Below are positions 64,000 through 64,000 of a stretch of DNA of 64,000 nt, one piece after another (the first letter of the stretch is position 1; every line of letters starts with the position of its first letter). This DNA is from Porphyromonas crevioricanis (GTDB lineage: Bacteria; Bacteroidota; Bacteroidia; Bacteroidales; Porphyromonadaceae). A program made the position numbers and the translations under genes. A model generated the notes under the pieces. The model worked only from the letters and a program-made list of their open reading frames with translations. It did no database searches and was not told the origin of the DNA. The DNA is taken from assembly GCF_900167225.1 (NCBI RefSeq), contig NZ_FUXH01000006.1:56811-120810 (forward strand). Direction: 5' to 3'.

Positions 64000-64000
64000 A

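Overview
The window looks like chromosomal DNA of a Bacteroidota bacterium of the Porphyromonas type. The evidence is: several TAnnTTTG (-7) promoter boxes and few Shine-Dalgarno sites; proteins ending in type IX secretion (T9SS) C-terminal domains; a type V (FimA/Mfa-like) fimbrial operon with a DUF3575 protein; DUF4270 and DUF6080 proteins; a Rho factor with a long disordered insert; and a FabK-type enoyl reductase. I cannot name the species from sequence alone.

Layout. 0-9 kb (mostly minus strand): the N-terminal part of uvrA, a secreted protein with a type-B-like sorting domain, a truncated gene remnant beside a dispersed repeat (copy A), a FadL-type porin coupled to a Tyr/Trp/Gly- and Ser/Arg-rich exported protein, and asd. 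9-17 kb: tRNA-Gly(CCC) behind a textbook Bacteroidota promoter, a MarC protein, rho, a Bax-inhibitor-1 protein, then mutS2 and rseP on the minus strand. 17-22 kb: three consecutive T9SS cargo genes; the third (BNR repeats) is enclosed by a 35-bp inverted repeat. 22-27.5 kb: repeats, a DUF6080 membrane protein, purN, then acpP-fabF-rnc. 27.5-36 kb: glycosyltransferase, cysS, nucleoside transporter, DUF4270 lipoprotein, GT5-only synthase, U32 protein, thioesterase. 36-38 kb: a frameshifted and truncated gene, repeat copy C, and a long leader. 38-46 kb: a five-gene fimbrial operon (OmpA/DUF3575, FimB/Mfa2-like anchor, three paralogous fimbrillin lipoproteins, two of them with beta-helical GLUG-like tails). 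46-53 kb: TonB receptor, FabK, a small coiled-coil protein, PhoH, OxyR. 53.4-57.5 kb: an AT-rich gene-free stretch with three DnaA-box sequences at exact 11-bp spacing, followed by mnmG and a near-perfect parS, which I read as a candidate oriC/parS region. 57.5-64 kb: uvrC, a polyprenyl synthetase, polA and repeat copy D.

Two things stand out. First, the mnmG-adjacent DnaA-box cluster with parS 3.5 kb away is a strong origin candidate. Second, a ~320-bp repeat present four times carries short palindromic modules whose cores lie in opposite orientations in different copies, including one exact 36-nt inversion. The surface-protein content (fimbriae, T9SS cargo, TonB receptor, FadL porin) fits a host-associated lifestyle, while the housekeeping genes cover lipid synthesis, DNA repair and replication.
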